Positions 6,212 through 9,945 of a stretch of 9,945 bases of DNA are shown in pieces. A program made the translations under genes and the position numbers. The notes beneath the pieces are model-generated. The model did no database searches. It was not told the origin of the DNA and was given only the letters and a program-made list of their open reading frames with translations. Source of the stretch: an uncultured Collinsella sp. (lineage in GTDB: Bacteria; Actinomycetota; Coriobacteriia; Coriobacteriales; Coriobacteriaceae). Each line of letters starts with the position of its first letter. The first letter of the stretch is position 1. The stretch lies in assembly GCA_900550815.1 (NCBI GenBank), contig URTW01000065.1:1-9945 (forward strand), read 5' to 3'.

Positions 6212-6267
6212 GGAAACTTCCTATCATGAACTGCCCACACAACGGGCGGTCTTTGCGCAACTGATTT

Positions 6268-6298
6268 ATTCTAGCGTGCCAAGCCGCCGGCGCCCAAA
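6268..6298 (-). promoter_or_regulatory. Possible promoter of the D-Asp ligase/racemase operon
   Basis: On the - strand TAGAAT (6273-6268) is a good -10 hexamer, 56 bases before the ligase ATG. The -35 region shows only TTTGGG (6298-6293) at a 19-base spacing, so the match is partial. Confidence 0.35.
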
Positions 6299-6359
6299 GC
6301 TCCACCGTATCTATGGCAATCGACGTAATCGTCCAGCACGAAGACGGCGCTCACCGTTG

Positions 6360-6393
6360 TACGACAATGGGCAATGAACCTACCATTGTTGTA
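6360..6393. repeat. Inverted repeat in the divergent intergenic region, candidate operator
   Basis: TACGACAATGG (6360-6370) and CCATTGTTGTA (6383-6393) are complementary at 10 of 11 positions around a 12-base spacer, including a perfect 7-bp core ACAATGG/CCATTGT. It lies in the 222-base region between the divergent ligase and MOSC genes, ending 9 bases before a possible -10 (TATATT, 6402-6407) for the MOSC gene. The position fits a transcription factor operator. A small RNA hairpin is less likely because it lies upstream of the predicted transcription start. Confidence 0.45.
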
Positions 6394-6401
6394 GGATTCA
6401 G

Positions 6402-6407
6402 TATATT
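6402..6407 (+). promoter_or_regulatory. Possible -10 element of the MOSC gene
   Basis: TATATT lies 27 bases before the GTG start at 6434. No clear -35 hexamer is found 16-18 bases upstream, where the inverted repeat arm lies instead. Confidence 0.35.
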
Positions 6408-6433
6408 GACATCCTCGAACGAAAGGCGCACAC

Positions 6434-7072
6434 GTGCCCCAAGACCATCCGACCGATAATCCCATCCTCAATGCCGCGAAGCGCGAGCTGGCGGAACGCG
6501 CACAAACGGCAGCTCCCCTACGCACCGCAAACGATGCTTACAACGGGCCTGCCCGTATCGTCTCAATCAACACGTCGGAGCACAAAGGCACGCGTAAGTC
6601 ACCCGTCGCCGACGGGCACGACACCGTCATCGAGCAGTTTGGCCTCGCCTCCGATGCGCACGCCGGGCATTGGCACCGCCAGGTTTCCTTTTTAGCTGCA
6701 GAGTCCATCCTGACGGCGCTGGCGCGCGGGCTCGATGTGCGCAAGGGTGACTTTGGGGAGAACTTCACGACCCAGGGCATCAACCTGCTCTCGCTCCCCC
6801 TGGGAACGCAGCTCAAGATTGGCAACGATGTCCTGGTCGAAATCAGTCAGATCGGCAAGGTCTGCCACACCCGCTGTGCCATCTACTATCTCGCCGGCGA
6901 CTGTATCTTTCCCCACGAGGGCATTTTCGGCGTGGTGCTACAAGGCGGAGAAGCCCATACCGGCGACGACATACAGGAGGTCAAGCTCGGCGATGGCACC
7001 TGTTCCTTCACTCCCGCCGACGCACTCAAAGAGGTGGAACAGGCTCGTCGCGAAGGAACCCTGCAGTTGTAA
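6434..7072 (+). CDS. MOSC-domain protein
   Basis: A 212-residue protein with a MOSC (molybdenum cofactor sulfurase C-terminal) domain at about 40-185. GTG 6434 follows GAAAGG (6421-6426) with 7-base spacing. Recognisable blocks are V-S-I-N-T-S (43-48), G-L-A-S-D-A-H-A-G-H-W (70-80), K-G-D-F-G-E-N-F (104-111), then G-K-V-C-H-T-R-C (141-148) with C144 and C148, and F-P-H-E-G-I-F-G-V-V-L (159-169). C144 or C148 is the candidate sulfur- or cofactor-handling cysteine. Small stand-alone MOSC proteins bind or deliver molybdenum cofactor or handle sulfur; the exact substrate of this one is unknown. The first 35 residues are an extra polar, Ala-rich helix with no signal peptide, so the protein is cytoplasmic. 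No other molybdenum genes are within the window. Confidence 0.85.
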   Translation: MPQDHPTDNPILNAAKRELAERAQTAAPLRTANDAYNGPARIVSINTSEHKGTRKSPVADGHDTVIEQFGLASDAHAGHWHRQVSFLAAESILTALARGLDVRKGDFGENFTTQGINLLSLPLGTQLKIGNDVLVEISQIGKVCHTRCAIYYLAGDCIFPHEGIFGVVLQGGEAHTGDDIQEVKLGDGTCSFTPADALKEVEQARREGTLQL

Positions 7073-7193
7073 AACCCCACGTTGAAGTAGCTTTTACAGC
7101 TAAGAATCCCGTTGCAACAGGGTGCCGTAACGTTAAAGTTGAACTCTATGGTTTCTCAACAATTCACCATTCCCGCAGGTCAAAGCCAAAGCC

Positions 7194-7237
7194 TCAAGTT
7201 CAACTTGACCCTTTGGAACCTTTAAGGTTCAAGTTGA
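7194..7237. promoter_or_regulatory. Two adjacent 15-base palindromes upstream of the hydrolase gene, candidate operators
   Basis: TCAAGTTCAACTTGA (7194-7208) and GAACCTTTAAGGTTC (7216-7230) are each perfect dyads with a single central base, centres at 7201 and 7223, i.e. 22 bp or about two helix turns apart. A half-site TCAAGTTGA follows (7229-7237), and AAGTTGAAC occurs further upstream (7136-7144). The first dyad resembles the SoxR/MerR-type operator core CCTCAAGTT-AACTTGAGG, but with one extra central base and no matching outer arm on the right. The second dyad reaches the -35 position of the promoter at 7253-7258. I infer regulator binding; the regulator is not encoded in the window. Confidence 0.55.
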
Positions 7238-7258
7238 GGTCGAAAGCAGTAGTAGAAT
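7228..7258 (+). promoter_or_regulatory. Probable promoter of the secreted hydrolase gene
   Basis: TAGAAT (7253-7258) is a good -10 hexamer 43 bases before the ATG at 7301. The best -35 (TTCAAG, 7228-7233, 19-base spacing) is poor and overlaps the second palindrome, consistent with a regulated promoter. Confidence 0.5.
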
Positions 7259-7300
7259 ACCGTTCGAACCAAAACCTACGATTGATTGCAGAGGGACTGG

Positions 7301-8434
7301 ATGCAGCATTCGAATCATCGCACCGCAGCGCTCATTGCGTCGAAGCCGGCTCGTATCATCACGAGCGCCGCGCTCGCCGTTGCGCTGACGGCCACGCCGA
7401 TGCTCTCCCCCGTTGCGGCGTATGCCGCCTCGCAGGCAACGCAGGACCAGCTTTCCGCAGCCCAGCAGAAGATTGAAGCCGCCACGAGCGCCTACAACGA
7501 CGCCCGCACCAAACTCGATGACCTGCAAAAGCAGATTGACTCCAATGAGGCAAGCATCGAGGAAATCGAGGCTAAGCTTCCTGAGCAGCAGGCCAAGGCA
7601 AGTTCCGCCATGCGCGATCTGTACAAGTATCAGAAGGGCACCAATCCCATCGTGAGCTTCCTGGTCAACGCGCAGAGCCTGGGTGAGTTCATCACGACCT
7701 GCAAATACACCAACCAGATCACGAGCTCGAGCGTCGACGAGATCGAAGAGCTCAATAATATGCAAACCGAACTCGAGCAGAACAAGGCCGAGCTCCAGCA
7801 GGCCAAGTCTCAGCTTGAGGCAGAGCAGAAAAACGCCGAGGATGCGCTGGCGCAGGCCCAGCAGCTCCGCAGCGAGGCACAGGCAAAAGCCGAGCAGGAA
7901 AATGCCGCCGAGCTTGCCAAGCTTGAGGCCGATAAGGCCGCTGCCGCCGAGAAGCTCTCAGGCGAGGGCGTAAGCGGCAGCAATTCCAGCAGCCAGGCCA
8001 CCAACACCAACACCACCATCGACACCACGGTGAACAACGCCAATACCGGTAGCTCCGATTACGATTCGTTCATTAATGAGTGGACGAGCCGCATCGACAA
8101 TTATCTCGCCGGCTCCCCCATGGCAGGCCAGGGCTACAACTTTGCCGTCGCCGCTTGGAATACCGGTGTCGACCCCCGTTGGTCCCCCGCCATCGCCTGC
8201 ATCGAGAGCACCAAGGGTGCTTATTGCGCCAATTCTTACAACGCCTGGGGCTGGAGTGCACGTGGCGGCGGTTGGCGCAGCTTTGGCAGCTGGAGCGAGG
8301 GCATCTCCGCTCACGTTGCCTATCTGGGCGCCAACTACGGCTCCACCCTTACCCCGGCTGCGGCCAAAAAGTACTGCCCGCCCACGTGGCAGGACTGGTA
8401 CAACAAAGTCGCCGCTCAGATGAACCGCATCTAA
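7301..8434 (+). CDS. Secreted coiled-coil peptidoglycan hydrolase with lysozyme-like C-terminal domain
   Basis: A 377-residue exported protein. ATG 7301 is preferred because AGAGGGA (7290-7296) precedes it; TTG 7286 has no ribosome site. Residues 1-42 form a signal peptide: basic region to R18, hydrophobic core 19-33, likely cleavage after A-Y-A (40-42). Residues 44-220 are Ala/Gln/Glu-rich coiled coil broken by R-D-L-Y-K-Y-Q-K-G (105-113) and S-L-G-E-F-I (126-131), a pattern of PcsB/CwlO-type hydrolases that are activated by FtsEX. A Ser/Asn/Thr linker (221-252) leads to the C-terminal domain (253-377), with probable catalytic glutamate E302 in I-A-C-I-E-S-T-K-G and the glycine/Trp-rich motif N-A-W-G-W (314-318). 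This resembles lysozyme-like glucosaminidases or lytic transglycosylases rather than NlpC/P60 or CHAP. The fold assignment is inference; export and architecture are clear. Confidence 0.8.
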   Translation: MQHSNHRTAALIASKPARIITSAALAVALTATPMLSPVAAYAASQATQDQLSAAQQKIEAATSAYNDARTKLDDLQKQIDSNEASIEEIEAKLPEQQAKASSAMRDLYKYQKGTNPIVSFLVNAQSLGEFITTCKYTNQITSSSVDEIEELNNMQTELEQNKAELQQAKSQLEAEQKNAEDALAQAQQLRSEAQAKAEQENAAELAKLEADKAAAAEKLSGEGVSGSNSSSQATNTNTTIDTTVNNANTGSSDYDSFINEWTSRIDNYLAGSPMAGQGYNFAVAAWNTGVDPRWSPAIACIESTKGAYCANSYNAWGWSARGGGWRSFGSWSEGISAHVAYLGANYGSTLTPAAAKKYCPPTWQDWYNKVAAQMNRI

Positions 8435-8444
8435 GTGCAACTGC

Positions 8445-8473
8445 AAAGGGCCCCAACGGGGCCCTTTTCTTTT
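8445..8473. terminator. Terminator of the hydrolase gene, at the convergent junction
   Basis: AAAGGGCCCC (8445-8454) pairs perfectly over 10 bp with GGGGCCCTTT (8458-8467), loop AAC, followed by a T-rich run to 8473. The run overlaps the stop codon of the convergent kinase gene (8472-8474). Stem and loop could also stop the kinase transcript, but its - strand T run is short. Confidence 0.88.
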
Positions 8474-9851
8474 AGGTAGCGGAGGTATCGACGACGCCGG
8501 TCGCATTGGCAACCGCGACTATGACGATCATGCATAGGAGCAGCACACCCAATGCCTTGAGCCAGAGTTTCGCGAGTTTCTTGCCGCGATAGCTGTCGAG
8601 CAGTGCGAATCGCCGACGAAGACGGCGCTTATCGAGCAGCGCAAAATGCATAAGCACCATAAGGCCATCGACAAAGAAAAAATACTCGATTATGAGAAGC
8701 CACGTCGGGTAGCTTTGGTTTGCTCCCGTAGGGTGAAAGACGGCAAAGTGACTTCCGGCAAAGAACACAAGCAGCGAAAAGCAGACGAGCGTATTCCAAA
8801 TGCGCCCCAGAGACTCCGGAACGCGAGAGAGCAGACCGCATGCAGCGGAGGCGGCAGGCCCAGGAAGCCCTGCAGGGTTCTGGAGCCCTTGGGGCGTCAA
8901 CACCGCCTCCGAGGCCGGAGTACGGACAGGCGCAGGCGCAGGAGGCCGCACGGGGCGACTCAGATCGTATGCCGCGCGCGTCGCCCGTCCCAACGCTTCC
9001 GCACTCGCAAAACGCATGGCCGGGTCGCGCGCCATCGACCTGCAGACGGGATCGGCAAGTGGGGCGGGAATGCCGGGCGCCTCGCATAGCACGCGCATGT
9101 CGCGCCCGGGTTTAGGGTCGACTCCCGTCAAGCAGAAGAACAACAGGGCGCCAAGTGCGTAGACGTCGCTTCGCACACTCGTCTGCCCAAACCCATACTG
9201 CTCGGGCGGCGCATAGGGCCGTGTCCCAAACTTGACAGTATCGGCATCCGCGCCATCGCGCCATACGCGCGCGATCCCCAAGTCGATAATCACCAGCGAT
9301 GAAAACGTCAGGCCGTCATCAGGCGTATAGTTGGCACCTGTCACGATGATATTCGACGGCTTGAGGTCGCGATGGATCACCGGCGCCGACGTCTCCCCCG
9401 CCATTGCAAAACCGGCATGGAGCTCACCCACGGCGTCGCACAGGGCAGGATACAATTCACGCGCATAATCGGGGGTGGCCCCCAGACGGTCCACCAGCGC
9501 CCCGAGTGTCTCCCCTTCGATGTATTCCATAACCACGTTGAGCTCGTCGCCCACACGACGACAATCGACGATTCTGGGCAGATGCTCAAAACGCCTGCCT
9601 ACCCGCTGAGCGGCAAACAGACGCTCGTATGCCCCGCCGATTTGAGCCGAAGCATCGATGCGTTTACGGACAAAGGGGCCGAGCGAACCACCGCCGGTTC
9701 CTTCAAAGTACACGAGCTCGGTTGCTTCAACGGACGAGCGCTTAAGTACACGCTCCACGCGATAGCTGTCGTCGCGATCGAGCGACACCAGGTGCTCGGC
9801 AAGCGCTGCGGTCAGCTCGTCATCGGAATATGTTGGGGTCTGAGTATCCAT
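8472..9851 (-). CDS. Membrane-anchored Ser/Thr protein kinase with degenerate glycine loop
   Basis: A 459-residue Hanks-type kinase. Kinase domain (about 30-295): ATP lysine probably K63 in V-R-K-R-I, helix-C glutamate perhaps E76, catalytic loop H-R-D-L-K-P-S-N (160-167), metal-binding D-L-G (190-192) in place of D-F-G, and A-P-P-E-Q (214-218) for the APE motif. The usual G-x-G-x-x-G loop is missing: K-R-S-S-V-E-A-T-E (37-45) takes its place, followed by a G-T-G-G-G-S stretch (51-56). The key catalytic residues remain, so activity is likely. A Pro/Ala-rich linker (296-335) leads to three membrane segments at about 352-371, 381-402 and 431-450. There are no PASTA repeats. ATG 9851 is chosen over GTG 9881 (no ribosome site) and over ATG 9863/9860; GGAGG lies only 2 bases upstream, and a -10 element suggests a leaderless message. 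Substrates are unknown. Confidence 0.88.
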   Translation of the reverse strand: MDTQTPTYSDDELTAALAEHLVSLDRDDSYRVERVLKRSSVEATELVYFEGTGGGSLGPFVRKRIDASAQIGGAYERLFAAQRVGRRFEHLPRIVDCRRVGDELNVVMEYIEGETLGALVDRLGATPDYARELYPALCDAVGELHAGFAMAGETSAPVIHRDLKPSNIIVTGANYTPDDGLTFSSLVIIDLGIARVWRDGADADTVKFGTRPYAPPEQYGFGQTSVRSDVYALGALLFFCLTGVDPKPGRDMRVLCEAPGIPAPLADPVCRSMARDPAMRFASAEALGRATRAAYDLSRPVRPPAPAPVRTPASEAVLTPQGLQNPAGLPGPAASAACGLLSRVPESLGRIWNTLVCFSLLVFFAGSHFAVFHPTGANQSYPTWLLIIEYFFFVDGLMVLMHFALLDKRRLRRRFALLDSYRGKKLAKLWLKALGVLLLCMIVIVAVANATGVVDTSAT

Positions 9852-9945
9852 AGCCTCCATCATAGCGCAGGGCGCAGACACCCCATGGCATCCGCGCCCC
9901 GTTCGTTTGCATCGTTGTTCGACAGCTCCGCCAGCTCAGATATCA
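9852..9945 (-). promoter_or_regulatory. Upstream region of the kinase gene with a candidate -10 element
   Basis: On the - strand TATGAT (9864-9859) is a near-consensus -10 hexamer placed 7 bases before the ATG at 9851, as expected for a leaderless transcript. No good -35 is visible at 16-18 bases. I see no gene, RNA or repeat in the remaining bases to the window end. Confidence 0.35.

Noticed and set aside
4466..6229. Open frame of nearly 590 codons on the + strand across the racemase and ligase genes
   Set aside because: It spans two genes with clear motifs on the - strand and its product is compositionally biased (Leu/His/Val/Arg), typical of a shadow frame.
6406..6411. Perfect TTGACA hexamer as a -35
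   Set aside because: No -10 lies 16-18 bases downstream; that position falls on the MOSC start codon region.
7088..7122. Terminator after the MOSC gene
   Set aside because: Small stems TAGCT/AGCTA (7088-7102) and CCC..GGG (7108-7122) have weak pairing and no T run.
1..9945. CRISPR array, tRNA or rRNA genes, insertion sequence, prophage or defence genes
   Set aside because: No repeat-spacer pattern, no cloverleaf-like sequence, no transposase, integrase or phage gene was seen in any part of the window.

Overview
The window is GC-rich throughout (most codons end in G or C), gene-dense and actinobacterial in style. The gene content fits a gut coriobacterium, most likely Collinsella or a close relative. 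That assignment rests on codon style, the fused two-domain EcfA, the aspartate racemase/D-aspartate ligase pair and one family of intergenic palindrome; I could not confirm it by search.

Left part (1-4060, + strand). The window opens with the end of a small acidic membrane-anchored protein that may be the remnant of a longer gene. The next 400 bases hold the most interesting element: a promoter, a 22-codon leader peptide with three consecutive Trp codons (616-684), and a strong intrinsic terminator (721-748). This is the layout of a tryptophan attenuator. It controls a membrane S-component of the energy-coupling-factor (ECF) type (829-1401), followed by a fused double ATPase EcfA (1508-3259) and the transmembrane EcfT (3252-3998). 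Together they form a complete ECF importer, and the leader points to tryptophan as substrate. A perfect 17-bp inverted repeat lies between the S-component and the ATPase gene. The operon ends at a terminator (4033-4059) that probably also serves the convergent genes.

Middle (4124-6211, - strand). A D-aspartate ligase-like ATP-grasp enzyme and an Asp/Glu racemase form a two-gene operon: make D-Asp, then attach it to the peptidoglycan precursor as a cross-bridge. A divergent intergenic region with an inverted repeat separates them from a MOSC-domain gene (6434-7072, + strand).

Right part (7073-9945). A regulatory region with two 15-base palindromes precedes a secreted coiled-coil protein with a lysozyme-like C-terminal domain (7301-8434, + strand), a likely peptidoglycan hydrolase. 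It converges on a membrane-anchored Ser/Thr kinase (8472-9851, - strand) with a degenerate glycine loop and three C-terminal membrane segments. Three of the loci from 4124 onward therefore concern cell-wall building, cutting or signalling.
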